This document shows, piece by piece, positions 1-8,895 of a stretch of 64,000 nt of DNA. This DNA is from Bacteroidales bacterium. GTDB lineage: Bacteria; Bacteroidota; Bacteroidia; Bacteroidales; VadinHA17. The notes under the pieces are model-generated. The model was not told the origin of the DNA, did no database searches, and saw nothing but the letters and a program-made list of their open reading frames with translations. The position numbers and the translations under genes are program-made. Numbering within the stretch: the first letter of the stretch is position 1; each line of letters begins with the position of its first letter. The stretch covers positions 930,001 through 994,000 of the forward strand of contig JADJLX010000005.1 in assembly GCA_016709865.1 (NCBI GenBank). Direction: 5' to 3'.

Positions 1-25
1 CCCCGGGATTCAGCAGGTACACTAT

Positions 26-3000
26 TCAATTAACAAATACGATCCTAATCCAGCCTATCTGCTTTCCAGAGCTGACTTTCAAAGTATAAATTCCGGGTCT
101 GACTCCTGTATTTTTCAGATCCAGGGAAGCCTGATTTCCGGCAACGACCTGATATACAACCCTTCCGGTAAGATCTGTCAGAACCATATCATATGCCCTT
201 GTCTCCTCAGTTGCGACCACCGAAACATTAATAGTACCTCTGGTTGGATTTGGATATGCTTCTATATGAAGAAGGTTTTTATCTGAACCTGTATCCGGAT
301 CATCAATCATATTGTCAGCAAATGGATTTCCGCCTTTATCTGACGAGTTCCTCCAGTAAAAATAGTCATTTGGATTTCCATCAGGATTATTCTCAGCTGC
401 GACCATCGAGTAACCGTCTCCGTCAGCAGATCCGGGCCATGGAGATGAATCTACGTATGTGAAATCAATTATAGGTTTCCCCTCAGAATCTTTTAATAAT
501 ATGTACTCACCGGCATTAGACAGATTGCCCTGATAGTTGCCAGATGCTATTAATCCATAATACTCATAAAAAGCTGCGGGTTTTGATGTAATTACATAAA
601 AATTTCCGGGAGGAAGAAGAGTATTGACAGGAAACCTGTAACGGACAGCACTGTCAAGTTCAAGGCCGGAGAGGTTAATTGAATGATCACCGGTATTTTT
701 GAATTCAATAAACTCAAAGTCTTTACCTGAAAGAGTATCTGAACCTGTAATAATATCTTCAGGATGATAATGTACCTCTGTTACTTTCAGATCAGAATAA
801 TCATTTTCTTTCTTCAGGAATCTGATCTCTTCCGGGGCACTCCACCTTCCATTATCGAAAATCCGTGCGATCAAAACTGTTGACTCACTTATATTCAAAA
901 TAACTTTTGTGTTACTGAATATTGTACCGGTACTGAATCCGCCTCCGGTTTTCCTTGGATCGCTTCCGTTAAGCGTATAGTATATATTTCCTGATGGATT
1001 TGGATTTGTGATTTCGACCGGCAATGCAGAGGTGAGAGGTAGCTTTTCAACAATGATCTCTTCACCATATTTTGTGATAACCGGAGCCTCAATACCGGGA
1101 TAAAGTCCGCTATTCTTAAGCTGTGCAATAACCATTGCAGACCTTGCCGGTACAAACTTTGTCCTCAACCTGTTTATTTCAGGAATCCACTGATCATTCC
1201 TTGTATAAGAACTTGCAGTGCCCCTTTTCGCATTACCCCAGCGTGCCGATTCGGCGATTACAGCTAAATCAACTTCTTCAACACGTCTATTTAGCCTGAA
1301 GAGCACACTATCAGGAGAAAATACTCCTTCCTTTTGAAAATGCTTGTAAGCCCTGTCGGCAAAACGCAGACGATACTCTGAATTGTCAGTGAGTTTAAAA
1401 TGAAGCCATTGCGGGTTGAATCCGGAAAAATCCTTTATCTCCATTCTCAATTCGTCGGTTAGGGAGCCAATATTAACGCGGTTCTCGGTTATTCCTGTCC
1501 CCGGAGGATGAGGTTCATCAAAGAGTGTATGTTCATTATCGTGGGCATAAAAAGTGAATCCTTTTGACTTATCTTCCCTGTCGTCAATGGCATAGAAATT
1601 ATTAGGCACCTTGTTCTTAAGAAATTTCGATATAGGGCCGTCAAAATTTCCGGAATAAAAAATTACAAGCATATAGTCAATAAGGTTATCAATATCTAAC
1701 ATAACCTCACCACCCTTAACCGGCTTTCCGTCCTGATCCTTACCCTCAAGTGCATAGTAGTTACTTCCTGAAGCAAATCCGGCATTTCCCATATTCCAGA
1801 TTTTCTGCCATGAGTTAAGATTTCCGTCAGATGCTTCTATTTTGTACTGATAGTTTTCTCCATTTACCTTAATAACATCATAATCTTCATCGTCGCCTCC
1901 AAAATATGATTCTGCAAACCGCGCCTCTGAACGCTCCTGTGTCTGATACATTCCCCAGTACATGCCGTTAAGATACAGGTGATAGTATCTGCTTCTGGTA
2001 TAAGGCTGCCCCATGTCGTGCTGGGTATCACGCGAAAAGACATCTCTCACAAAACTATTGTTTATGTTTCCGTTATTCCAGGCATAGTTCTGTTCCGATC
2101 TGAGATCTATCTTATCAAACTGACTGACTCCCTCATCTCCAAACAGCGGATAATTGAGTTTGTCGGTTCCGTATATCTCCCTGAAGAAAAGCCTGAATGC
2201 ATGTTTCGGGAAATCGTCTCTCCTGCTGTAACCTCCCCTGATCCTCAATCCGGCATTTATCTTAAAACCCTCATTATCATCAGGATAAATCATTTCAACA
2301 CTACACTCTTTTTCCCAGTTTAGTCCATGCCCTTCAGCATTGACATAAATTCCGGTAGCCGGATCAAAAAGGTTATCCAGGTCTGTAATCAGAGAAATAG
2401 TCGGAATATCCTTTAGCGAAGTATTAAACAAAGTGGAATAAGCCGGGTTTTTGACGACCAGAGTATCAATCTCCAGATCTATTAACTGTCCGTTGACACT
2501 TGCTGACGGCCACTCTCCTCCGGGGTATTTCTGTTTCTTGACTTTTTCTAAAAATATATATGTAGCGGAAACAGGTTTCGCAGGTTTGAATCCGGGATCA
2601 GCAACTGAAGCCCTCAGTACAACAGCAGGTGTTACCGGCCTGCCCGCGGAACTGGATGGGTTGATATTCACAAGGGCCGGAGAAGATGAAACAAAGCCTG
2701 TAACAGAAGTCTGCGGATTACTGCCGTCCAGTGTGTATACTATTTGTCTGCCCGGATCAGGAGACGAAAGTTCCAAAACAAATGGAGAATCATAAAAACC
2801 AGATCTCACACTAAAACTTACGCCGGTTGAATCAATTGTTTCCGGGATATCCTTCTCTGCACTGAAGGCAAGATCAAAATAGAAATCAGTGCTGTTCAGG
2901 CTTACATTGAAACACATTACAGATATGCTATTAACTCCTTCAAGCAGATTCATTGTTGCTGCATCAATTGTAATAGTCTCTCCTGTCCCCGACTCATGAT

Positions 3001-3436
3001 TTGCCGGAGCCAGCGAATTAAAAGTCAGACTTGCCGGGGCATTTCTGGCAAGTGCCATAATACCGTTTATCCAGATCACAAAACCGTCATCATAATCAAC
3101 TGTAAACTTCACCTGTTTAAGCAATGCAATATTTGAAGCCTGAAAGGAGGATTTAAGGTAAAGTGTTGAATACCCGTTCATCATATCGGTAAGTTCAACA
3201 CCTGATGCACCATCACCATAACGAAAGGGGGCATTTCCTGCCGCCCAGCCTGAATAATCAAAGCCGGAAGTTATCCATGATGATGGTAGAGAAGCAGCAT
3301 CCTTTCCTTTAAGATAGGAAAATGGCGAATGGTATGTAAAGTTTATCTGCGATTGTGCCCTGGAAGAGAGAGCCAGAATGGCAATAACAGTTATTACAAC
3401 ACGGAAATAAACTCTTAAACAGTTAGTTAGATTCAT
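26..3436 (-). CDS. Secreted CotH-kinase-family protein with lamin-tail domain and T9SS sorting signal
   Basis: The 1136-residue protein begins with a signal peptide (about residues 1-30, ending near AQSQ). A chitobiase-like beta-sandwich follows around 210-295 (YTLDGSNP). A CotH-type domain spans roughly 335-760 (RIRGGYSRR, AFRLFF, DNEHT). A second YTLNGSDP sandwich lies near 820-880, a lamin-tail-like domain near 905-1035 (VTEVHYHP, FEFIEFKN), and a type IX secretion C-terminal domain in the last 75 residues (AYPNPTRG, GIYTLKV). CotH proteins are known as atypical secreted protein kinases or spore-coat proteins; here the sorting signal implies export through the Por system and cell-surface attachment or release. 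It is the last gene of the purB-exporter-cotH run, starting 3 nt after the exporter stop. The substrate is unknown. Both start and stop lie inside the window, so the gene is complete. Confidence 0.88.
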   Translation of the reverse strand: MNLTNCLRVYFRVVITVIAILALSSRAQSQINFTYHSPFSYLKGKDAASLPSSWITSGFDYSGWAAGNAPFRYGDGASGVELTDMMNGYSTLYLKSSFQASNIALLKQVKFTVDYDDGFVIWINGIMALARNAPASLTFNSLAPANHESGTGETITIDAATMNLLEGVNSISVMCFNVSLNSTDFYFDLAFSAEKDIPETIDSTGVSFSVRSGFYDSPFVLELSSPDPGRQIVYTLDGSNPQTSVTGFVSSSPALVNINPSSSAGRPVTPAVVLRASVADPGFKPAKPVSATYIFLEKVKKQKYPGGEWPSASVNGQLIDLEIDTLVVKNPAYSTLFNTSLKDIPTISLITDLDNLFDPATGIYVNAEGHGLNWEKECSVEMIYPDDNEGFKINAGLRIRGGYSRRDDFPKHAFRLFFREIYGTDKLNYPLFGDEGVSQFDKIDLRSEQNYAWNNGNINNSFVRDVFSRDTQHDMGQPYTRSRYYHLYLNGMYWGMYQTQERSEARFAESYFGGDDEDYDVIKVNGENYQYKIEASDGNLNSWQKIWNMGNAGFASGSNYYALEGKDQDGKPVKGGEVMLDIDNLIDYMLVIFYSGNFDGPISKFLKNKVPNNFYAIDDREDKSKGFTFYAHDNEHTLFDEPHPPGTGITENRVNIGSLTDELRMEIKDFSGFNPQWLHFKLTDNSEYRLRFADRAYKHFQKEGVFSPDSVLFRLNRRVEEVDLAVIAESARWGNAKRGTASSYTRNDQWIPEINRLRTKFVPARSAMVIAQLKNSGLYPGIEAPVITKYGEEIIVEKLPLTSALPVEITNPNPSGNIYYTLNGSDPRKTGGGFSTGTIFSNTKVILNISESTVLIARIFDNGRWSAPEEIRFLKKENDYSDLKVTEVHYHPEDIITGSDTLSGKDFEFIEFKNTGDHSINLSGLELDSAVRYRFPVNTLLPPGNFYVITSKPAAFYEYYGLIASGNYQGNLSNAGEYILLKDSEGKPIIDFTYVDSSPWPGSADGDGYSMVAAENNPDGNPNDYFYWRNSSDKGGNPFADNMIDDPDTGSDKNLLHIEAYPNPTRGTINVSVVATEETRAYDMVLTDLTGRVVYQVVAGNQASLDLKNTGVRPGIYTLKVSSGKQIGWIRIVFVN

Positions 3437-3439
3437 TTA

Positions 3440-5260
3440 TCAGATTGCCTGAAAGCTATGCAGCTTACTATAAAATCCATCCCTTTTACTCATAAGTTCA
3501 GAGTGGGTTCCGGTTTCCACAATTCTGCCTTCATCAAGCACTACAATCATATCTGCATGCTGTATAGTTGAAAGTCTGTGAGCTATTACTATTGATGTTC
3601 TGTTCTTCATAAGTTTAAGCATGGCATCCTGAACAAGGCGCTCAGATTCAGTATCAAGTGCAGAAGTAGCTTCGTCAAGGATGAGAATAGGAGGATTAGC
3701 CATAATAGCCCTGGCAATGCTGATCCTTTGTCGCTGGCCACCGCTTAACTTATTTCCTGATTCACCCACAAGGTTCTCATATCCGGTTTCTGTCTCAAGA
3801 ATGAAATCATGTGCATTAGCGATACGGGCCGCATTCTCAACAAGTTCCATCTCAGAAGTATCAACACCAAAAGCAATATTCTCTCTGAAAGAGGTATTAA
3901 ACAAAATTGGCTGCTGACTTACTATCCCCATAAGATAACGCAGATCCTTGATCTTAAGATCGCGCACATCAACTCCATCGATCAGAATACTTCCCTTATC
4001 AGCATCTATGAATCTGGGAAGAAGATCGGCAAGTGTTGATTTGCCTGCCCCTGACTTACCAACAATAGCAACAGTCTGACCTTTTTTGATTTTAAGATTG
4101 ATATCTTTAAGAACAGGCTCGCTGTTGTATGCATACCAGCATCCTCTGAACTCGATTGAATCATTAAATGAAGTAACAGGAATTGCATTCTCCTTTTCCG
4201 CTATCTTTTCCTCAGCATCAAGTATCTGGTCTATTCTGTCAATTGAACCCATCCCTTTCTGAATACTGAACCATGCTGTAGTAATATTCTTTGCCGGCTG
4301 GATTATTTGAGAAAATACAATCAGGAAAGTCATCAGTTTTTCAGGATTCATATTACCGGATCCGCTAAGAGCCAGATTTCCTCCGACATACATAAGGATC
4401 ATTACTACGATTGTGGCAAGGAACTCACTCACCGGCGAAGCCAGGTAAGCCTTCCGGGTGACCCTCTTAAATACCTTTGCATATCTCTCGTTCGACTCTG
4501 CAAACTGCCGCTTCATCTTCTCCTCAGCATTAAATCCCTTTACGATTCTAAGACCAGTAAGTGTCTCTTCCACAACTGATAGAAGACGTCCCAGATGCTC
4601 CTGTCCCAGAAGTGAAGATGATCTGAGAGTACGACTTGTTCTTCCGATAAGCCAGCCGCTTATTGGAAGTAGTATTAAAGCAAACAGAGTCAGTTCAACA
4701 CTGCTTATAAAAAGGAATGCCACAAATATCAGAATATACATTGGGTCTCTGAAAAGCATTGTGAGTGAAGACATTACAGAAACCTCTATCTCCTGCACAT
4801 CATTTGAGATCCTGGTCATAACATCACCTTTTCTGGCATCTGTAAAAAAGGAAAGAGGAAGCCTGAGGACTTTATTATACATTTTTCTTCTCAGATCGCG
4901 CACAGTGCTTGCACGGATAAAGGCCATACTGTTATTAGCCATGAAAATAAATCCGTTTTTGAATAAACTGGCCACAATAACTATAATTACCACAAGCATC
5001 AGAGCACCAGCCTGACCGTGTTCCTGTATGAATGTTGAAAGATAATACTTACTGAATGCACCTATATAGTCTGTTGTAAACTGGAATGCTCCCGGATCGA
5101 CAGGAGGAGGTATCCTGCTAAAAAGGATCTCGAGGAATGGCATAACCAGAGTATATGTGCCGAGTGCAAAAAAAGCACTCAGTATATTATACAGAATGCT
5201 GCGGAATGCCGACCATTTATAGGGAGTAAAATATTTGAGTAGTAACCTTACGTTTTTCAT
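3440..5260 (-). CDS. ABC exporter, fused permease and ATPase (MsbA-like)
   Basis: The 606-residue half-transporter has an N-terminal six-helix ABC exporter membrane domain (about 15-320) and a C-terminal nucleotide-binding domain. Walker A (GKSGAGKST, near 400), Q-loop (VSQQP), signature LSGGQRQR, Walker B (ILILDEATSALD) and the switch His (IAHRLS) are all visible and intact, so it should be an active homodimeric ATPase. Length and order match the MsbA/lipid A flippase and multidrug exporter group. Sequence alone does not separate lipid A-core export from drug or lipid export. It sits 14 nt downstream of purB and 3 nt upstream of the CotH-family gene, consistent with one transcript. Confidence 0.9.
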   Translation of the reverse strand: MKNVRLLLKYFTPYKWSAFRSILYNILSAFFALGTYTLVMPFLEILFSRIPPPVDPGAFQFTTDYIGAFSKYYLSTFIQEHGQAGALMLVVIIVIVASLFKNGFIFMANNSMAFIRASTVRDLRRKMYNKVLRLPLSFFTDARKGDVMTRISNDVQEIEVSVMSSLTMLFRDPMYILIFVAFLFISSVELTLFALILLPISGWLIGRTSRTLRSSSLLGQEHLGRLLSVVEETLTGLRIVKGFNAEEKMKRQFAESNERYAKVFKRVTRKAYLASPVSEFLATIVVMILMYVGGNLALSGSGNMNPEKLMTFLIVFSQIIQPAKNITTAWFSIQKGMGSIDRIDQILDAEEKIAEKENAIPVTSFNDSIEFRGCWYAYNSEPVLKDINLKIKKGQTVAIVGKSGAGKSTLADLLPRFIDADKGSILIDGVDVRDLKIKDLRYLMGIVSQQPILFNTSFRENIAFGVDTSEMELVENAARIANAHDFILETETGYENLVGESGNKLSGGQRQRISIARAIMANPPILILDEATSALDTESERLVQDAMLKLMKNRTSIVIAHRLSTIQHADMIVVLDEGRIVETGTHSELMSKRDGFYSKLHSFQAI

Positions 5261-5274
5261 CTGTATTCTGATTA

Positions 5275-6618
5275 TTAAAAGCCGGTATAATTAAAGGGGG
5301 TTATTGCCATCAGTTCGGCTTTTATTTCATCACTCAGATCAAGGTTTTCAATAAAGTTAGTTATTGATGCATGTGTTATTTTCTCATTTGTACGGGTAAG
5401 TTCCAGAAGAGCCTCATATGGTTTCGGATATCCTTCACGGCGCAGAATTGTCTGGATGGCTTCAGCAACAACCGCCCAGTTATTATCAAGATCAAACCTT
5501 ATCTTTTCTTTATTCACAATAAGCTTATTGAGCCCTTTCTGCAGGGAATTCAAGGCAAGAACAGAGTGTCCGACAGGCACACCTATATTTCTGGAAACAG
5601 TTGAATCTGTTAAATCGCGTTGTAGCCTAGATATCGGCAATTTCATTGAAAGATGTTCAAAAATGGCATTTGCGTATCCGAAGTTCCCTTCAGCATTTTC
5701 AAAATCTATCGGATTAACCTTATGCGGCATTGCAGATGAACCGATCTCTCCTTTCTTTATTTTTTGGGTAAAGTAATCCATTGATATATAAGTCCATATA
5801 TCACGGCACAGATCAATCATAATGACATTAATACGTCTCATATTGTCGAAGAGCGCGGCAAGATTATCGTAGTGCTCGATCTGGGTGGTAGGATGTGAAC
5901 GGACTAATCCCAGTTCTTCATTAACAAAATTGTTGGCAAAAGAGATCCAGTCTACATCGGGATAAGCTGCCTTATGAGCATTGAAGTTGCCGGTTGCACC
6001 CCCGAATTTTGCTGAATACGGAATCTGTCCGAAATACTTTGTCTGACCGTCTATTCTTGCTATGAATACTTCGATCTCTTTTCCAAGTCTTGTCGGAGAA
6101 GCAGGTTGTCCGTGTGTACGTGCCAGCATCGGAATCTCTTTCCATTCATCAGCATAAGCGGCAAGTGTCTCCCTTAATTCATATAAAACCGGAAAATAAA
6201 CATTTATAAGAGCGTCTTTGATAGAAAGCGGGATAGCAGTATTGTTTATATCCTGTGATGTCAGACCGAAATGTATAAATTCACTCCATTTTCCCCAACC
6301 CGATTGAAAAAACCTCTCTTTGAGGAAATACTCAATCGCTTTTATATCGTGATTAGTAATCTTCTCCCTTTCTTTTATCTTCTCAGCATCGCTAAGATCA
6401 AAGTCATCATATATAGACCGAAGCAATTTAAAATTCTCTTTTGGAAAGTCAGCCAGCTGTGGAAGAGGTATGTCGCAGAGAGCTATGAAATATTCAACTT
6501 CTACCATCAGTCGGTACCTGATAAGCCCGAATTCTGAAAAATACAGATCAAGTTCATCAACTTTTTGTCTGTATCTTCCATCAAGGGGAGATATGGCAGT
6601 AAGAAAATTTAATTCCAT
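5275..6618 (-). CDS. purB: Adenylosuccinate lyase
   Basis: This enzyme splits adenylosuccinate to AMP and fumarate and SAICAR to AICAR in purine synthesis; it acts in the cytosol as a homotetramer. The 447-residue length fits the E. coli-type PurB subgroup. The fumarase/aspartase superfamily signature SSAMPHKVNP is intact with its flexible-loop serine, as are the TSQDINNT region and the active-site segment RTHGQPASPT. It is the promoter-proximal gene of a three-gene minus-strand run (purB, exporter, cotH) and is divergent from mqnA with only 76 bp between the starts. A Bacteroidota-type -7 box lies about 40 bp upstream. Confidence 0.96.
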   Translation of the reverse strand: MELNFLTAISPLDGRYRQKVDELDLYFSEFGLIRYRLMVEVEYFIALCDIPLPQLADFPKENFKLLRSIYDDFDLSDAEKIKEREKITNHDIKAIEYFLKERFFQSGWGKWSEFIHFGLTSQDINNTAIPLSIKDALINVYFPVLYELRETLAAYADEWKEIPMLARTHGQPASPTRLGKEIEVFIARIDGQTKYFGQIPYSAKFGGATGNFNAHKAAYPDVDWISFANNFVNEELGLVRSHPTTQIEHYDNLAALFDNMRRINVIMIDLCRDIWTYISMDYFTQKIKKGEIGSSAMPHKVNPIDFENAEGNFGYANAIFEHLSMKLPISRLQRDLTDSTVSRNIGVPVGHSVLALNSLQKGLNKLIVNKEKIRFDLDNNWAVVAEAIQTILRREGYPKPYEALLELTRTNEKITHASITNFIENLDLSDEIKAELMAITPFNYTGF

Positions 6619-6659
6619 TATTAATCAGATTGAGTTTTCAGTTGTTATAACTATGTACA

Positions 6660-6667
6660 CAAAAGTA
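6660..6667 (-). promoter_or_regulatory. Candidate -7 box for purB
   Basis: On the minus strand this reads TACTTTTG, an exact match to the Bacteroidota -7 consensus TAnnTTTG. It would place the start of transcription about 35 nt before the purB ATG. The -33 position holds only a T-rich stretch rather than a clear TTTG. Inferred from sequence only. Confidence 0.5.
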
Positions 6668-6694
6668 GTAATTTAGACGTTGTAAAAAAAAGGT

Positions 6695-7450
6695 ATGGAT
6701 AAAATCAGAATATCGGCTGTAAAATATGCAAATACATATCCATTTATATATGGATTAACTGAAAGCGGTTTTGATAAGAAAGTAACGCTCGAAACAGATC
6801 ATCCTGCTGAATGCGCGGCAAAACTTATTTCCCGAAAGGTCGATATCGGACTTATCCCTGTAGCCTCACTCCCGCTGCTAAAGGAATATCATATTATAAG
6901 TGAGTATTGTATTGGGGCAAACGGGAATGTTAGAACAGTAATGCTCCTAAGTAACTGCCCGTTTAATAATATTGATACGGTTTTTCTCGATTACCGGTCA
7001 AGGTCATCGGTCAACCTGACGAAAGTCCTTGCCAGAAACTTCTGGAATAGCGAGTTCCGGTGGATGAATACTTCAAAAGGATTCGACTTCAGGAATATTG
7101 GCCGGAATCAAGCAGTTGTACTTATCGGCGACCAGTGTTTCGAATATGAGAAAAGCTTCAGTCACAGAATCGATCTGGCTCTCGAGTGGAGGAACTTCAC
7201 AGGGCTTCCTTTCGTATTTGCCTGCTGGACAGCCAATAAAATACTTGAAAAAGAGTTTATTGATGAATTCAATAAAGCCCTCTCCCTGGGAGTTAAAAAC
7301 ATCGATGCTGTAGTACAAAAATATGGCGATGCAGGAGTTATTTCAGGTAACGACCTGAGGGTGTATCTAAAGGAAAACATTGATTATGACTTAAATGATG
7401 ATAAAAAGAAGGCGCTCAAATTATTCCTTGAATTAATGGGAGAACTTTAA
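6695..7450 (+). CDS. mqnA: Chorismate dehydratase, futalosine menaquinone pathway
   Basis: MqnA removes water from chorismate to give 3-enolpyruvylbenzoate, the first step of the futalosine route to menaquinone. The 251-residue protein has the periplasmic-binding-protein-like fold typical of MqnA/MqnD. Visible family features are the N-terminal ISAVKYANTYPF segment (MqnA proteins start with a strand and an N-S/N-x-x-P substrate loop), the DIGLIPVASLP motif, and the C-terminal helix. MqnA is favoured over MqnD because of this DxGLxPV pattern and the length. No other mqn gene is in the window. It implies menaquinone-based respiration without the MenF/D/C/B route. It diverges from purB. Confidence 0.88.
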   Translation: MDKIRISAVKYANTYPFIYGLTESGFDKKVTLETDHPAECAAKLISRKVDIGLIPVASLPLLKEYHIISEYCIGANGNVRTVMLLSNCPFNNIDTVFLDYRSRSSVNLTKVLARNFWNSEFRWMNTSKGFDFRNIGRNQAVVLIGDQCFEYEKSFSHRIDLALEWRNFTGLPFVFACWTANKILEKEFIDEFNKALSLGVKNIDAVVQKYGDAGVISGNDLRVYLKENIDYDLNDDKKKALKLFLELMGEL

Positions 7451-7462
7451 AATCGTTTTGCC

Positions 7463-7493
7463 TTTCATGTTTCCTATTTATTGTTTAACTTTG
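7463..7493 (+). promoter_or_regulatory. Candidate promoter for the small DNA-binding-type gene
   Basis: TAACTTTG at 7486-7493 matches the Bacteroidota -7 box TAnnTTTG. A partial -33 element, TTTC, lies 19 nt upstream at 7463-7466. The predicted transcript would start near 7499, about 40 nt before the chosen ATG at 7539. Confidence 0.5.
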
Positions 7494-7538
7494 GGTCTCA
7501 TGTTGACTTATAATTATAAACGGATAAATTTAAATATC

Positions 7539-7784
7539 ATGGCAAAGACAATCACCTTTAATGAACTCCGGAAGATTAAAGACCAGTTACCCTCCGGTAG
7601 TATGAGGAACATTGCAGATAAACTGGATCTTAATGAGGAAACAGTTAGAAACTACTTCGGAGGGAGAAATTTTGACAAGGGCCAAAGTGTTGGAATTCAT
7701 TTTGAGCAGGGACCAGACGGAGGAATCGTCACTTTCGACGACACCACCATACTCGATCTGGCAAAGAAAATGATTAATTCTTAA
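7539..7784 (+). CDS. Small helix-turn-helix-like protein
   Basis: I place the start at ATG 7539, giving 81 residues. The open frame extends upstream to 7458, but that stretch contains the candidate promoter. Residues 20-45 (SMRNIADKLDLNEETVRNYF) look like a helix-turn-helix: an Ala/Leu helix, a turn at LDL and a recognition helix with Arg and Asn. The C-terminal half (QGPDGGIVTFDD) is acidic and probably beta. I know no exact function; small proteins of this kind occur in Bacteroidota as predicted DNA-binding proteins. It has its own promoter and terminator, so it is probably monocistronic. DNA binding is inference only. Confidence 0.75.
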   Translation: MAKTITFNELRKIKDQLPSGSMRNIADKLDLNEETVRNYFGGRNFDKGQSVGIHFEQGPDGGIVTFDDTTILDLAKKMINS

Positions 7785-7808
7785 TTAGTTTTCAGACAGC
7801 CTGTTCAA

Positions 7809-7840
7809 AAGCAAAAGGCTCGGTCTTTTGCTTTTTTTTT
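7809..7840 (+). terminator. Intrinsic terminator
   Basis: A 9-bp perfect stem (AAGCAAAAG at 7809-7817 with CTTTTGCTT at 7825-7833) closes a 7-nt loop and runs into an uninterrupted T tract to 7840. It lies directly after the small helix-turn-helix-like gene and 8 nt before the HD-domain gene. Confidence 0.8.
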
Positions 7841-7847
7841 CATCGTT

Positions 7848-8687
7848 ATGAATCTTACCGGTCGCATTGAATCTGCAGAACTTCAGTTTAAACAGATCCT
7901 TGAAGATTTTTTTATGTCTGTCTACGATGATGAATCACTCCCTTCACACGGACTGGCTCATCACAGAAGGGTATGGAATTATGCCAAAGAGCTACTAGCC
8001 TCTATAGATCAACAGAATAGTATTACAGATACGGCATTACCCGAAAATCTAATAATTGCATGCTACCTGCATGATATAGGAATGTCGGTTGATCCGGGTA
8101 TAAAGCACGGACACCATAGCAAAGATCTGTGCATAAAATTCCTGAAGAGTAATAATCTTGATGCCGGCAATTATCCTGATCTTCTTACAGCGATTGAAAA
8201 CCACGACAACAAAGATTATAAAACTACATCCGGCAAATTTGATCTGCTGACAATTCTGTCTGTCGCGGATGATCTGGACGCATTCGGATTCGTTGGAATA
8301 TACAGGTATACAGAAATATACCTCACCAGAGGAATTGGGCTGAAGGAGATTGGATCACTAATCTTAAAAAATGCAGAACAGCGTTTTGACAATTTCACCA
8401 GGACATTCGGAATAATAGAACCGGTTTTTCTTAAACAAAGTGAACGGTTTAAAATTCTCAAAGAGTTTTTTGAAAAGTACAATTCCGGGGTTAAAACATA
8501 TAATTTTGAGGGCACTGATCCGTCCGGATATTGCGGAGTAATTGAAATGCTGTCAGAAATGATTAAGGAAAGAAAAGGTTTAGATGAGTTATTTCTGGAT
8601 GTTGAACAATACTCTGAGGATAAGATAATAAATTGGTTCTTTACCAATCTAAAGTCAGAATCAAAATATAAGGAGATCCCTCGCTAG
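7848..8687 (+). CDS. HD-domain phosphohydrolase-type protein
   Basis: The 279-residue protein carries an HD metal-binding fold: His in SHGLAHHRRV (near 35-42), the His-Asp pair in YLHDIG (about 76), His in GHHSK and the ENHDNKD segment, with the closing Asp in SVADDLDAF. These suggest a divalent-metal phosphohydrolase, perhaps on nucleotides, but the substrate cannot be read from sequence. No second domain is seen. The last five codons, including the TAG stop, lie inside the left arm of a palindromic repeat (8673-8843), so the C-terminus (EIPR) is repeat-derived and the ancestral end was probably different. Confidence 0.8.
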   Translation: MNLTGRIESAELQFKQILEDFFMSVYDDESLPSHGLAHHRRVWNYAKELLASIDQQNSITDTALPENLIIACYLHDIGMSVDPGIKHGHHSKDLCIKFLKSNNLDAGNYPDLLTAIENHDNKDYKTTSGKFDLLTILSVADDLDAFGFVGIYRYTEIYLTRGIGLKEIGSLILKNAEQRFDNFTRTFGIIEPVFLKQSERFKILKEFFEKYNSGVKTYNFEGTDPSGYCGVIEMLSEMIKERKGLDELFLDVEQYSEDKIINWFFTNLKSESKYKEIPR

Positions 8688-8843
8688 CGCTTCGGGATGA
8701 CATCTGGTTTGTTGTTTGTATGGGGAAAGCAGTGGCGATTCGTCTAGAAAATACATAAAAAATGACTACTCCTCCCGAATCGCCACTGCTTTCCACCTAT
8801 GACCCCAAAACTCCTGTCATTCCGAGCGATAGCGAGGAATCTC
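8673..8843. repeat. Nested palindromic repeat element
   Basis: The outer arms are 8673-8702 and 8815-8843, imperfect reverse complements sharing a core like CTCGCTA.CGCT and GGGATGACA/TGTCATTCC. A perfect 19-bp inner pair is at 8724-8742 and 8776-8794. The layout is a mobile-looking palindromic intergenic unit of about 170 bp with no open frame. The left arm overlaps the end of the HD-domain gene. It fills most of the gap before the decarboxylase gene. Confidence 0.85.
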
Positions 8844-8895
8844 ATTCAGTTAAAGCAGGATTAATTATGATACCAAAAACTCTTGAAATTAAAAT

